From Rhodothermia bacterium (GTDB lineage: Bacteria; Bacteroidota; Rhodothermia; Balneolales; Balneolaceae): a stretch of DNA of 64,000 bases. The notes below the pieces were generated by a model. It saw only the letters and a list, made by a program, of their open reading frames with translations. It was not told the origin of the DNA and made no database searches. The position numbers and the translations under genes were made by a program. This document shows positions 17,609 through 26,890 of the stretch, piece by piece; within the stretch, counting starts at the first letter, position 1; the number at the start of each line of letters is the position of its first letter. The DNA lies in contig JAUICM010000003.1 of assembly GCA_030427885.1 (NCBI GenBank), positions 372,001 through 436,000 of the forward strand, given 5' to 3'.

Positions 17609-18397
17609 CTACTTTTGCAACACGAGAGATATCTGTGCGCCTTTATCAACACTTAACATCTTTGCAGCATTTCCTTTGTTGATCCCGATCTCCAACATAC
17701 CTGAACTTCCAATAAAAGCAGCTGGTTCACCAGGTAGAACATCTCCAAAAGTATTAACCAGATGATCGACCATAGTGTTCCCGACATAGATCCTGACCTT
17801 CCTTCTGCCGATGGTCTCCTCCAGCAGATCTTCAGATATATTGGTTATCAGATTCCCAAAACGATCTATATGAATTACCCAGCCTTGTAGTCCGTCCTTG
17901 TCTCCGATCGGCACTGCCCAGTGATAGGTCACCAGGTCTTTGACCGGATCTCCCAGTTCTTTTAACGAAACCCCGTTACTAAGATGAGCAGCAACCGGAG
18001 CGAAAATATCGCGACCATGAAACGTTCTTGACCGCTCTTCTCTCCAATATTTCTGATTGGTCAGCTTGATGGCTTTGTATTTGAATTCATCATATAACAA
18101 AGAAAAGATCCCGTTATCGGGACCTACGAAATACTGATCTTCTACTTTTAAGACAATGGGTTTTCGGTCTGTTCCCACACCCGGATCTACAACCACAAGG
18201 TGCACCGTTCCCGGTGGAAACATAAATGCTGCATTCCGGATCACCCATGCTCCTGCCATGATATCCTGAGCAGGAATTTCATGAGAAACATCAACAAGGC
18301 GCACTTCAGGGGATATTCCCAGGATCGCCGCCTTCATGGCGCTCACGTAATGATCCTGCAGCCCAAAATCAGAAGTAAGAGTGATTATTTGGCTCAT
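17609..18397 (-). CDS. SAM hydroxide adenosyltransferase (DUF62 / SAM hydrolase, adenosine-forming)
   Basis: 262 residues. N-terminal signature 'ITLTSDFGLQDHYVSAMKAAI', 'VDVSHEIPAQDI', 'VVVDPGVGTDRKPI', 'VGPDNGIFSLL' and 'FHGRDIFAPVAAHLSNG' define the DUF62 family. The family hydrolyses S-adenosylmethionine to adenosine and methionine using water activated by an Asp-Arg-His set, and is related to fluorinase and chlorinase, but without their extra loop. Why cells need it is unclear. Its ATG overlaps the dnaN stop (TAATG), so translation is probably coupled to the sliding clamp gene. Confidence 0.93.
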   Translation of the reverse strand: MSQIITLTSDFGLQDHYVSAMKAAILGISPEVRLVDVSHEIPAQDIMAGAWVIRNAAFMFPPGTVHLVVVDPGVGTDRKPIVLKVEDQYFVGPDNGIFSLLYDEFKYKAIKLTNQKYWREERSRTFHGRDIFAPVAAHLSNGVSLKELGDPVKDLVTYHWAVPIGDKDGLQGWVIHIDRFGNLITNISEDLLEETIGRRKVRIYVGNTMVDHLVNTFGDVLPGEPAAFIGSSGMLEIGINKGNAAKMLSVDKGAQISLVLQK

Positions 18398-19512
18398 TAA
18401 GCATAGCTATTGAGCATAACCGGCATCACGAGCATCAGGATGTCTTCGTTTTCATCATCTGATGAAGGTTTAACAATACCGGCACGATTCGGAGAAGAAA
18501 ACTCGAAGCTGACTTCCTCATCATCGATATTACTTAACACATCGCCCAGATACTTCGCATTAAAACCAATCTCCATGCCTTCATTCTGATATTCACACTC
18601 GATTGTTTCTTTCGCCTCGCTGCTCATATCAAGGTCTTCAGCGCGAATGGTAAGTTTATCCGTTTCCATCTGCAGACGGATCTGCCGAGTAGTTGAGCTC
18701 GAGAATATAGAAACCCTCTTTACAGTTGAGAGCATCTGATCTTTACTGATGGTAAGAAATTTGTCGTTGTCACGGGGAATTACAGAATCGTAATTCGGAT
18801 ATTGCTCATTTATAAGTCTTGTGATCAGAATGGTATTACCACTTTTGAACCGTGCATGATCCTGAGTAACTGTTACATCGCAATCATCACCTGAAATGGT
18901 TTTCTGTATCAGACTCAGCGCTTTATCCGGAATAATGAAGTTCACGGGGCTTTCGGAAGTGATCTCTTTGTTTGTGTACTTGACCAAACGGTGTCCATCG
19001 GTAGCTACAAATTTACTTTCTTCCGTCCCGATCTGAAAATACACACCCATCATTGCAGGACGGAGGTCATCACTTGAAACTGCAAACAAAGTTTTATTGA
19101 TCGCTTTATGAACCAACTCAGAAGTCGAAACAATATGGGTTCCGTCATCCAGATTTGGCACTTCTGGGAATTCCTCGGCTTCATCACCTACCAGCTTATA
19201 ATTACCTTTATCGGTGCGGAAGTTGATATTCTTGCGCTCATCCACATCAAAGAACACGGTAATGTTGGGCAGTTGTCTTAGTGTCTCGAGTAAGCGGCGT
19301 GCAGGAATTGCAACAGCGCCGTCATCCTCGATATCAGCATCTATATACTCAATGATAGAGATCTCAAGATCAGTGGCTGTAAGTTTAAGCCGCCCATCTT
19401 CACTTTCGAACAAGATGGTTTCCAAAATAGGAAGGGTTGCTTTCGACGGTACAGCACCGATCACCGCTGAAAGGCCTTTGTTAAGTTCGCTACTTGATAC
19501 AGAAAATTTCAT
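18397..19512 (-). CDS. dnaN: DNA polymerase III beta subunit (sliding clamp)
   Basis: 371 residues with the three-domain clamp pattern: 'MKFSVSSSELNKGLSAVIGAV', 'ILFESEDGRLKLTATDLEISI', 'FVATDGHRLVKY' and a C-terminus 'EDILMLVMPVML' close to the MPMRL ending of clamps. It tethers polymerase III and many repair proteins to DNA. dnaA is not adjacent here; the gene instead leads a run with the SAM hydrolase and a methyltransferase. A promoter of the Bacteroidota type can be seen upstream. Confidence 0.97.
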   Translation of the reverse strand: MKFSVSSSELNKGLSAVIGAVPSKATLPILETILFESEDGRLKLTATDLEISIIEYIDADIEDDGAVAIPARRLLETLRQLPNITVFFDVDERKNINFRTDKGNYKLVGDEAEEFPEVPNLDDGTHIVSTSELVHKAINKTLFAVSSDDLRPAMMGVYFQIGTEESKFVATDGHRLVKYTNKEITSESPVNFIIPDKALSLIQKTISGDDCDVTVTQDHARFKSGNTILITRLINEQYPNYDSVIPRDNDKFLTISKDQMLSTVKRVSIFSSSTTRQIRLQMETDKLTIRAEDLDMSSEAKETIECEYQNEGMEIGFNAKYLGDVLSNIDDEEVSFEFSSPNRAGIVKPSSDDENEDILMLVMPVMLNSYA

Positions 19513-19538
19513 GAATCCGTGTTTAATATGTTTTCAGG

Positions 19539-19570
19539 ACAATTTATTCCCCAATCTTGCCCTTTCAAAA
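19539..19570 (-). promoter_or_regulatory. Candidate Bacteroidota-type promoter of dnaN
   Basis: On the minus strand TTTTG (19570-19566) is separated by 19 bases from TAAATTGT (19546-19539). This fits the -33 TTTG / -7 TAnnTTTG pattern of the primary sigma factor in Bacteroidota, with one mismatch in the -7 box. The start codon is about 26 bases further on. Confidence 0.4.
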
Positions 19571-19599
19571 TGATGTGCTTATACTAAGAAATCCTCGTT

Positions 19600-19617
19600 C
19601 TCTCTGCAACCAGAGAG
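19600..19617. promoter_or_regulatory. Perfect inverted repeat between dnaN and the PorV-like gene
   Basis: CTCTCTG (19600-19606) and CAGAGAG (19611-19617) form a 7-bp palindrome with a 4-base loop, in the shared upstream region of two divergent genes. It could be an operator or a 5' UTR hairpin; no T run follows. Confidence 0.3.
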
Positions 19618-19697
19618 CGTGCAAAAAAACCACTCAAATAACCCTGTTTTCCTATCGTTAAAGCGCTACTGTTTTACCATTAATTTGCCTCTTTTTA

Positions 19698-20768
19698 ATG
19701 AAAAGGATCTTTTTAGCGCTATTTATTCTGAGTCTTACCTCTGGTTTTGCCTTCGCACAAAGCACAGTGGCCAAATATGGCAATGATTTCCTGAGTACGG
19801 GTGCCGGTGCAAGAGCATTGGGTATGGGAAGTGCTCATTCAGCACTCACATCTGATGTTACCTCAGGTTACTGGAATGTAGCTGGTCTGTCCTCATTAAA
19901 TACTCCGGAATTAATTTACATGCATTCTGAGCGCTTTGGTGGCATTGTTGGTTATGATTACGGAGCTGCTGCTATGCCGTTATCATCAGGTAAAGGTGTT
20001 ATAGGGGTGAGCTTTTTCCGGCAGGGTGTTGATAATATTGCTAACACGCTTAATGCATGGGACAAGGACCGCGGACCCAATGGCGGTCCAAAGGAAGACC
20101 CCGAAGCTTATATCACTAAGTTCAGTGCCGCAGATATGGCATTCTTCATTTCTTATGCCAGGCAGCATTCAGAACTTCTTTCATATGGAGCTTCCGTAAA
20201 GATCATCAATCAGCGCCTGGGACCATTTGCCAACGCCTGGGGGTATTCACTGGATGTGGGAGTTCAATACAAAACCGACATTGCTGATCTGGGCGCTTCA
20301 ATCCAGGATGTGACCACCATGCAGAAAATGTGGACAGTGAATGAAGATGAATTTGAGGGGTTTGAAGAAGCTTTCGGGGATTCCATCCCAACCGGACAAA
20401 ATGAATTTGTGTTACCTTCTGTCAGATTGGGAGCCTCTAAAACCTTCTCCGTTTCGGATTTTGATTTTGTTACTGCGCTGGATCTGAACCTTCTTTTTGA
20501 AAATCGCCGGGCGTACTATCTGAACATTTCCCGAATGAGTATAGAACCTCATGTGGGTGCAGAAGCTACTTATAAGAACCGGATTTCTCTTCGGGCAGGA
20601 CTAACAGATTTCATCGACGATCCTGAATCTGGTTTTACTGTCTCACCAACACTTGGTTTAGGTTTCCGGGTTTCAACATTCTACATCGACTATGGCTTTG
20701 CCAGCTTCGCCGGAACATCAAGTAATCTTGGGTACACGCACCGGATCTCTTTGAAGTTTAAGCTTTAA
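19698..20768 (+). CDS. PorV/PorQ family outer-membrane protein
   Basis: 356 residues with a signal peptide ending at AFAQ. The mature start 'FLSTGAGARALGMGSAHSALTSDV ... YWNVAGLSSL' is the hallmark of the PorV/PorQ/UPF0164 family (FadL-like beta barrels), and alternating-strand segments run to the C-terminal 'HRISLKFKL'. PorV is the shuttle that passes T9SS substrates from the translocon to the attachment complex; PorQ has a related role. Which of the two, or a third paralogue, cannot be told here. The two sorting-domain proteins of this window are plausible clients. Confidence 0.85.
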   Translation: MKRIFLALFILSLTSGFAFAQSTVAKYGNDFLSTGAGARALGMGSAHSALTSDVTSGYWNVAGLSSLNTPELIYMHSERFGGIVGYDYGAAAMPLSSGKGVIGVSFFRQGVDNIANTLNAWDKDRGPNGGPKEDPEAYITKFSAADMAFFISYARQHSELLSYGASVKIINQRLGPFANAWGYSLDVGVQYKTDIADLGASIQDVTTMQKMWTVNEDEFEGFEEAFGDSIPTGQNEFVLPSVRLGASKTFSVSDFDFVTALDLNLLFENRRAYYLNISRMSIEPHVGAEATYKNRISLRAGLTDFIDDPESGFTVSPTLGLGFRVSTFYIDYGFASFAGTSSNLGYTHRISLKFKL

Positions 20769-20793
20769 GCAACTGAACAGGAACAGCAAAACT

Positions 20794-23559
20794 TCACTTA
20801 TTCACCCACCGTTTCAGCATTTTAAACGTGCTATTGATTGTGATGGGCTTGGTTAGGAAATCATCCATTCCAGCTTCAAAGCACCGTTGCCTGTCTTCCA
20901 GCATCGCATTAGCAGTAAGGGCTATAATGGTTGAATCATTAGATGCGTTACCGAGATTTGATCGTATTTCTTTTGTGGCGCCAATACCATCCAGCAAGGG
21001 CATTTCCATATCCATCAATATCAGGTCGTAGTCATTGGCTGCAGACATTGCCACCGCTTCTTTACCGTTTTGCGCAAGATCAGCCTGTATGCTCAGCTTC
21101 TCCAGTATTTTCAGCGTCACCCGCTGATTAATGATATTATCTTCGGTAATTAGCACTTTTAGATCACTAAACAATTTTGCAGCCTCTTCCACCACCGCCT
21201 TGGTATCGATCAACGCTTCATCTTCTTCTACGGATTTATCTATAAGATGAATCAGATGATCCATTAACTGGGATTGCCGGACCGGTTTACTTAAGACCAG
21301 ATCAAAGATGGCTTTTTCATCCTTAGGAATGGTTTCATGAATGGAACTTAAGAGGATCAACCTGGGCTGTTCTTTTGCTTCTTCCCGGATGATCTTTGCC
21401 AGCTCCACTCCATTCATATTCGGCATCTGCATATCAAGAATACAAAAATCACTCGCGGAAAGCAGTTCAAGTTTAGCTGCTAAATCCTCCGGCCTTTCAT
21501 AAAGTCTGGATTCCATTTCAACCAGGTCACACTGCTTTTGAAGAATAATTCTATTTGGTTCATTATCGTCCACAATATGAGCTGTAAGGCCTTTTAATTT
21601 TTTATACCGTGCCGGCCGCTCAACACCATCACTCAAATCCTTCGCTTCAATAGTAAAGGAAAAGGTGGTACCCATTTCGAATTTACTTTTTACTGTTATT
21701 GAACCCCCAAGGGCTTCTACTATTTCTTTACTGATCACGAGTCCTAACCCAGTTCCACCGAAGCGACGGGTTGAACCTGTATCCACCTGAGAAAAGCGTT
21801 TAAATAAGAGTTGCAGGTGTTCTTCCTTTATTCCGATACCGGTATCCTTAACTTCAAACTTGACGTTTCCCGGTCGATCATATTCATCACTCAGGGAAAT
21901 CTGAACGAGTACCGATCCTTTTTCGGTAAACTTCACGGCATTACTAACCAGATTAATAAGTACTTGTTGTAAACGTGTTTTATCGGTCTGAATGAGCGAT
22001 GGAACATTCGGATCCATCGAATAAAGTAACTCGAGATCTTTTTTTCCCGCCAGTGACGAAAGTAATTCCAGTACATCCTCCGTAGTGGTCTGTATGTTCA
22101 CTTCTGAAAGTTGTACATCCAGGTTACCGGATTCAATCTTGGAGTAATCCAAAATGTTATTAATGATACCCAGCAGATTTTCTCCGCTTAATCTGATGGT
22201 TCGTACATATTCGGCTTTTTCACGATTCAGACTACCGTCATCCAGCAAACCGGAGAAGCCTATCACTGCATTCAGCGGAGTACGGATCTCATGGGACATG
22301 GTAGAAAGAAACTCCGTCTTAGCTCTGGATGCCGCTTCAGCATCTATCCGGGCTTCCTCAAGAGCCTTGGTAAATCGGTAACTTAGAATCAGGGACTGCA
22401 GGAAAACAAAAAGCAATTGCCCGGTGTAGCTGAGAATCAGCAATGGATTCACATATCCAAAATAATCCGCAATCTGATATAAAAACACGAATAAAACCAC
22501 GCCGGTACTGGCCAATGCAAAAGCGGATCCGGGTCTTTTGTTGATCGCCCCCCTCACATAGATATAAAAAGCATAGGCGATGTAAACACTCAGGATTACG
22601 AAAAAAGGTGTAATTGTCCGGGTAAATATCAGTGGCGATGTAAAAATAGTGAGGGCTACAAACAACAGGCAGATGCCACTTAGTATCTGCATTAATAATT
22701 TTGAAGTTTCTTTAGGATACAGGTTCCAGGTATACAAGCCAAAGAAGTAGACAGCCAGAAATAAACTGATATACTCCAGCCGGACCGTCATAAACCATGG
22801 TAAATCGGGTAACAGATCGTGTAAAGGGTAGTTACCAAACCCGATAACCCGATAGGTATAAATCAGACAGAAGAGAGCGAAGTATAGAATCGTCCGATCG
22901 TTACTGCTGAAAAAGAATAATCCTAAGAAAAAGAAGCCGGCCAGCAGCAGCCCCCCGGTTAACGCCCAGGCATACACGGTACTTTTCAGATTTTTAACCC
23001 GAAGCACTTCCGTATCACCCAGAATCAACTCCTGTGAAGTCCCTCCCTTGCTATGATCAAAATTGGTAATATGATAGACCAGCTCCAGCGTGTTACCTAG
23101 TACCGAATCCGGCAAAGCATCCAGTGGTTTGAGCACGTGACGCCATGCCGGAATATAATCTTGTTTTTCCTTAGCGGGAACCCCGTTCTGAGCAAATAAT
23201 ACTCCATTTATATACAGTCGATACGACGAATAGGCATCCGGTACTTCCAAAGAAAGTGGACCGGAATTATCCGGTAATAGTACTCTGAGATAGTACGTTG
23301 CTGCTCCGTAAGCAGGCTTTTGATCTGCGGACCATAAATAAGGAAAGTTCACTTTTTGTGGGACAATACCTGAAGAGTCGATCTCACCAGGTAACAACAA
23401 ATGATCCCAGTAAAAATCCCAGGTACCCTTAACAAAAACTATGGGTTCACTCTCAAAGTCATGCGCTCTCAGGTCTAATTCTGATGATTGAGCCATCAGC
23501 ATTCCCGGGATACCGAACAGTATCAGGCATACCCACATTAAAGCTTTTCTGAATAACAT
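20794..23559 (-). CDS. Hybrid sensor histidine kinase with 7TMR-DISM sensor and two receiver domains
   Basis: 921 residues. Signal peptide (1-24); 7TMR-DISMED2-like periplasmic sandwich (about 30-185); seven membrane helices (about 195-395); HisKA with phospho-acceptor His423 in STMSHEIRTPLN; HATPase with N540 box (NLVSNAVKF) and G boxes (DTGIGI, GGTGLGL); receiver 1 with acidic pocket DDNE and Asp709; receiver 2 with EDN and Asp850, ending with the invariant Lys in LTKPIT. The sensor class often binds carbohydrate-like ligands. No HPt domain or DNA-binding partner is adjacent, so the output must lie elsewhere. Convergent with the PorV-like gene, divergent from miaA. Confidence 0.95.
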   Translation of the reverse strand: MLFRKALMWVCLILFGIPGMLMAQSSELDLRAHDFESEPIVFVKGTWDFYWDHLLLPGEIDSSGIVPQKVNFPYLWSADQKPAYGAATYYLRVLLPDNSGPLSLEVPDAYSSYRLYINGVLFAQNGVPAKEKQDYIPAWRHVLKPLDALPDSVLGNTLELVYHITNFDHSKGGTSQELILGDTEVLRVKNLKSTVYAWALTGGLLLAGFFFLGLFFFSSNDRTILYFALFCLIYTYRVIGFGNYPLHDLLPDLPWFMTVRLEYISLFLAVYFFGLYTWNLYPKETSKLLMQILSGICLLFVALTIFTSPLIFTRTITPFFVILSVYIAYAFYIYVRGAINKRPGSAFALASTGVVLFVFLYQIADYFGYVNPLLILSYTGQLLFVFLQSLILSYRFTKALEEARIDAEAASRAKTEFLSTMSHEIRTPLNAVIGFSGLLDDGSLNREKAEYVRTIRLSGENLLGIINNILDYSKIESGNLDVQLSEVNIQTTTEDVLELLSSLAGKKDLELLYSMDPNVPSLIQTDKTRLQQVLINLVSNAVKFTEKGSVLVQISLSDEYDRPGNVKFEVKDTGIGIKEEHLQLLFKRFSQVDTGSTRRFGGTGLGLVISKEIVEALGGSITVKSKFEMGTTFSFTIEAKDLSDGVERPARYKKLKGLTAHIVDDNEPNRIILQKQCDLVEMESRLYERPEDLAAKLELLSASDFCILDMQMPNMNGVELAKIIREEAKEQPRLILLSSIHETIPKDEKAIFDLVLSKPVRQSQLMDHLIHLIDKSVEEDEALIDTKAVVEEAAKLFSDLKVLITEDNIINQRVTLKILEKLSIQADLAQNGKEAVAMSAANDYDLILMDMEMPLLDGIGATKEIRSNLGNASNDSTIIALTANAMLEDRQRCFEAGMDDFLTKPITINSTFKMLKRWVNK

Positions 23560-23628
23560 ATCCCAGCTATAAACTCAACATGGCAGGCAATGTACATAAA
23601 AATATATCCTGCTGTTTTAGAACTTTTT

Positions 23629-23660
23629 ATGCTAACGATTACCCATTAGCATATTAGCAA
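23629..23660. promoter_or_regulatory. Repeat of TTAGCAT in the miaA/kinase divergent region
   Basis: ATGCTAA (23629-23635) is the reverse complement of TTAGCAT (23646-23652), and TTAGCA occurs again at 23655-23660. Three sites of one heptamer within 32 bases of a divergent intergenic region look like an operator, but this AT-rich region could produce them by chance. Confidence 0.25.
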
Positions 23661-23738
23661 TTTATACAAGCATCCTATTCTTAGGAATTATTTATTTACC
23701 TTAGACTGAACCCAACCATCATTCCAAAACTTTACATT

Positions 23739-24653
23739 TTGAGAATCATACTTCTGGGACCAACTGCCTCTGGTAAAACCGCACTTTCTATTCAACTTGC
23801 TGAGGAACTGGGCACTTCAATAATTTCCGTGGATTCCCGGCAGTGTTATAAGCATCTGGATATCGGAACCGCCAAACCTTCAGAAGAAGAGCTCGCCCGC
23901 ATTCCACATTTCAACATTTCTAATCTGGATTTGGATCAGGATGATAGCGCCATTCAGTTTGTTCAACGGGCTGAGAAGTGGGAGAGTGAGATCCTGAAGA
24001 ACTCTGAACATGCGATTTACACTGGAGGAAGTACTCTACACCTCACAGGACTGATCCAGCCTTTTAATGATGTCCCCAATTCGAATGAAGCTAACATTGC
24101 GGAATTAAATCAACGAATCGAAAAGGAAGGGCTTGAGTCGCTCTTTGAACAACTCAAAGAAGTTGATCCCGAATACATTCCTAAAATGGATGGGATGAAC
24201 CGTCAGCGTATCATTCGGGCGCTGGATGTTTGGATGCAAACCGGTAAGCCGTTCAGCTCTTTCCATTCGGATGAGAAGGTCAAACCACCAAAGAATACTA
24301 TTGTTTTTGGATTGAATCACCCCCGCAAAGCTCTCCACAAACGCATCAATAAACGGGTAGACCTAATGATAGAACAGGGTTTGATAGATGAAGTTCGATC
24401 GATTCTGGATCGGGGATATTCCAAAAATCTTCAGGCCTTGCAAACGGTGGGTTACCGGGAAGTCACCAGCTATTTTGATGATGACTTCACCAAAGAAGAG
24501 ATGATTGCTAAGATAAAGACCAATACGCGCCGTTACGCCAAACGGCAGATCACCTGGTTTCGCCGATGGGATTTCATTCAGTGGATGGATGCTTCTGAGT
24601 TGAGCGTGGGGGAGATGAAGGAAAATATCATTTCAACGTTGAAATCTTCCTGA
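23739..24653 (+). CDS. miaA: tRNA dimethylallyltransferase
   Basis: 304 residues, TTG start. P-loop GPTASGKT at the N-terminus, 'SVDSRQCYKHLDIGTAKPS' (substrate-binding), 'YTGGSTLHLTGL' and 'LQTVGYREV ... NTRRYAKRQITWFRRW' are MiaA signatures. It adds a dimethylallyl group to A37 of tRNAs reading UNN codons. No ATG fits the conserved N-terminus, so TTG at 23739 is the natural start. A 170-base AT-rich region separates it from the following purS gene; it holds no gene. Confidence 0.96.
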   Translation: MRIILLGPTASGKTALSIQLAEELGTSIISVDSRQCYKHLDIGTAKPSEEELARIPHFNISNLDLDQDDSAIQFVQRAEKWESEILKNSEHAIYTGGSTLHLTGLIQPFNDVPNSNEANIAELNQRIEKEGLESLFEQLKEVDPEYIPKMDGMNRQRIIRALDVWMQTGKPFSSFHSDEKVKPPKNTIVFGLNHPRKALHKRINKRVDLMIEQGLIDEVRSILDRGYSKNLQALQTVGYREVTSYFDDDFTKEEMIAKIKTNTRRYAKRQITWFRRWDFIQWMDASELSVGEMKENIISTLKSS

Positions 24654-24826
24654 GTGAAAGAAGGACCTTTTCGATTATCCAATTTGGTTCTTTCTTCGCC
24701 AACTGTCGGATCAGAATGACAGTTCATTTTCTATCGTATCAAAACCCCAAAAAAAACCGGGTATCTAATAGCGGCTAAGTTATATAAGCCTTATTTTTGA
24801 ACTTCACTTTTAAACGAAGTCAAACC

Positions 24827-25069
24827 ATGTACAAAGCTAAAGTTAATGTAACTCTGCGCCCTTCCATATTAGACCCTAAGGGCAAGGCTGCACATCACGC
24901 ACTCCAGAATCTGGGATTGAATCAGGTTTCAAAAGTTCGAATTGGTAAGTTTATTGAGCTGGATGTGGAAGCAGATTCAGAATCTGCAGCGAAAGAAATT
25001 GTAGAATCGGCTTGCTCTAAATTGCTTGCCAATGAAGTAATGGAAGACTTCGAAATCGAGATCGAATAA
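24827..25069 (+). CDS. purS: Phosphoribosylformylglycinamidine synthase subunit PurS
   Basis: 80 residues: 'MYKAKVNVTLRPSILDPKG' at the start and 'KIGKF/RIGKFIELDVEAD' in the middle are typical. PurS is the small structural subunit that joins PurL and PurQ in the FGAR amidotransferase complex of purine synthesis. The ATG at 24827 is chosen because it matches the family's N-terminus; a TTG 30 bases earlier is in frame but overlaps a TATTTTTG (24792-24799) that looks like a -7 promoter element. Four bases separate it from clpS. Confidence 0.93.
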   Translation: MYKAKVNVTLRPSILDPKGKAAHHALQNLGLNQVSKVRIGKFIELDVEADSESAAKEIVESACSKLLANEVMEDFEIEIE

Positions 25070-25072
25070 CCC

Positions 25073-25402
25073 ATGATCTCCGAGGCTCTTTACAAGACAT
25101 ATCTTGAACCAGTGATGTCTGGTACGGAAGAGCTCACTGAGACTGAAACCGAGGAGAAGGTAGAAGAATCGATCCAATCTCCCTGGCGTTTGATCTTGTA
25201 TGATGATGATATTCACACATTTGATGAGGTCATCGAGCAACTAATGAAGGCAACGGGATGCGGTTTATCCCGGGCTGAAGAGATCACCTGGAAGGTGCAC
25301 AACGAAGGCAAAGCGATCGTTCACGAAGGTGAATTTGAAGAATGTCTTCGCATCGACAGCGTGCTTAAAGAAATTCAACTTGTTACCGAAATAAAAGGAT
25401 AA
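25073..25402 (+). CDS. clpS: ATP-dependent Clp protease adaptor ClpS-like protein
   Basis: 109 residues; a 35-residue acidic N-terminal tail is followed by the ClpS core 'WRLILYDDDIHTFDEVIEQL' and 'WKVHNEGKAIV'. ClpS hands N-end-rule substrates to ClpA/C. Against E. coli ClpS, the Asp pair 35/36 and His66 of the N-degron pocket are kept, but Asn34 is Asp and Met40 is about Phe, so specificity may differ. The gene sits between purS and purQ with gaps of 3 and 2 bases, a mixed operon. No clpA/clpC gene is in the window. Confidence 0.87.
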   Translation: MISEALYKTYLEPVMSGTEELTETETEEKVEESIQSPWRLILYDDDIHTFDEVIEQLMKATGCGLSRAEEITWKVHNEGKAIVHEGEFEECLRIDSVLKEIQLVTEIKG

Positions 25403-25404
25403 CC

Positions 25405-26103
25405 GTGGCAACATTCGGCGTAATCGTATTCCCTGGCTCTAACTGTGATCATGACGCATATCATGCAATGAAGCATGTAATGAATTGTGATGTAAAATTT
25501 CTATGGCATAAAGATACCGACCTTGCGGGCATCGACTTTCTGATCGTTCCAGGCGGCTTTTCTTATGGGGATTATCTTCGCTCAGGAGCTATTGCCCGCT
25601 TTTCTCCGATCATGCAGGAAGTGGTTAAGTTTGCCGAAAAGGGCGGTCCGGTAATGGGAATCTGTAATGGATTTCAAATTCTTTTGGAGGCGCATCTAAT
25701 TCCGGGCGCTATGATGCATAATCAGAAACTGCGCCATGTTTGTAAAGACATTTACATGAGATGTGAAACCACTGATAGTTTATATACTTCCGGATTGGAA
25801 AAAGGCCAGATCTTCAATATTCCTGTTTCTCATGGTGAAGGAAATTTCTTTATAAGTGATGACGGCCTTAAATCATTACAAGATAACGATCAGGTGCTGT
25901 TCCGATACTGTGATGCAAATGGTGATCTTACTGAAGAATCGAATTTTAATGGATCTATCGATAGTATTGCGGGGATCACAAACACTGGCCGTAATGTTCT
26001 TGGTATGATGCCTCACCCTGAACGTGCTATGGAGAAGATCCTGGGTTCGGAAGATGGTAAGCCTATCTTTGAATCTATTCTCAATTCCTTGTCGGTAGCG
26101 TAG
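25405..26103 (+). CDS. purQ: Phosphoribosylformylglycinamidine synthase subunit PurQ
   Basis: 232 residues, GTG start two bases after clpS. Class I glutamine amidotransferase: nucleophile Cys in GICNGFQIL, catalytic His in MMPHPERAME and N-terminal 'GVIVFPGSNCDHDAYH', with 'PGGFSYGDYLRSGAIA'. It supplies ammonia from glutamine for FGAM synthesis with PurL and PurS. purL itself is not in this window. Confidence 0.97.
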   Translation: MATFGVIVFPGSNCDHDAYHAMKHVMNCDVKFLWHKDTDLAGIDFLIVPGGFSYGDYLRSGAIARFSPIMQEVVKFAEKGGPVMGICNGFQILLEAHLIPGAMMHNQKLRHVCKDIYMRCETTDSLYTSGLEKGQIFNIPVSHGEGNFFISDDGLKSLQDNDQVLFRYCDANGDLTEESNFNGSIDSIAGITNTGRNVLGMMPHPERAMEKILGSEDGKPIFESILNSLSVA

Positions 26104-26122
26104 GATTTAGTACCTTCTCTGC

Positions 26123-26875
26123 ATGAGCAGTGAATCATCTACATTAACCCTACACAGCAGTGGCCTTGTTAAAAAGTATCGCAAGCGTACTGTTGTTGAT
26201 GATGTTTCCATAAATGTGAAGCAGGGTGAGATCGTGGGTTTGCTTGGTCCTAATGGTGCTGGTAAAACCACTACTTTTTATATGATGGTTGGCCTGGTTA
26301 CTCCAAATGCCGGTAAAATCTTCCTCAATGAAACTAACATCACCAAAACCCCAATGTACAAACGGGCCCGAATGGGTGTTGGGTATCTAGCACAGGAAGC
26401 CAGTGTATTCCGGAATCTTACTGTTCGCCAAAATCTTGAATCAGTGCTTCAATTCCATTCTTTTTCCAAAGCCGAGATCAAAAAACGCTGTGACCGCCTA
26501 ATAGAAGAGTTCTCCCTTCACAAAGTAGTAGACAGTAAGGGCTACAGCCTTTCAGGCGGAGAGCGCCGGAGAACCGAAATTGCACGCGCTCTAGTTACTG
26601 ATCCCAAATTCATTCTTCTTGACGAGCCTTTTGCGGGGGTGGATCCGATTGCTGTTGAGGATATTCAGGAGATCGTTTCAAAATTACGTCACCAAAATAT
26701 TGGTATTCTTATCACTGACCATAATGTACACGAAACTCTTGCTATCACCGACAGAGCTTACCTGATGTTCGAAGGTAAGATCCTTATGGAAGGTTCAGCT
26801 GATAAATTGGCTAATGACGAAAAAGCCCGAAAACTGTATCTTGGTGAGACCTTTAAATTAGACCGATATAACTAA
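26123..26875 (+). CDS. lptB: LPS export ABC transporter ATP-binding protein
   Basis: 250 residues. Walker [10 protein letters not shown], signature [15 protein letters not shown], Walker [14 protein letters not shown] and the LptB-specific tail 'LYLGETFKL'. It powers LptFG extraction of lipopolysaccharide from the inner membrane. LptF, LptG and LptC are not adjacent. The gene follows purQ by 19 bases and may be transcribed with it. Confidence 0.95.
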   Translation: MSSESSTLTLHSSGLVKKYRKRTVVDDVSINVKQGEIVGLLGPNGAGKTTTFYMMVGLVTPNAGKIFLNETNITKTPMYKRARMGVGYLAQEASVFRNLTVRQNLESVLQFHSFSKAEIKKRCDRLIEEFSLHKVVDSKGYSLSGGERRRTEIARALVTDPKFILLDEPFAGVDPIAVEDIQEIVSKLRHQNIGILITDHNVHETLAITDRAYLMFEGKILMEGSADKLANDEKARKLYLGETFKLDRYN

Positions 26876-26890
26876 CTATTGCACTGAGAC

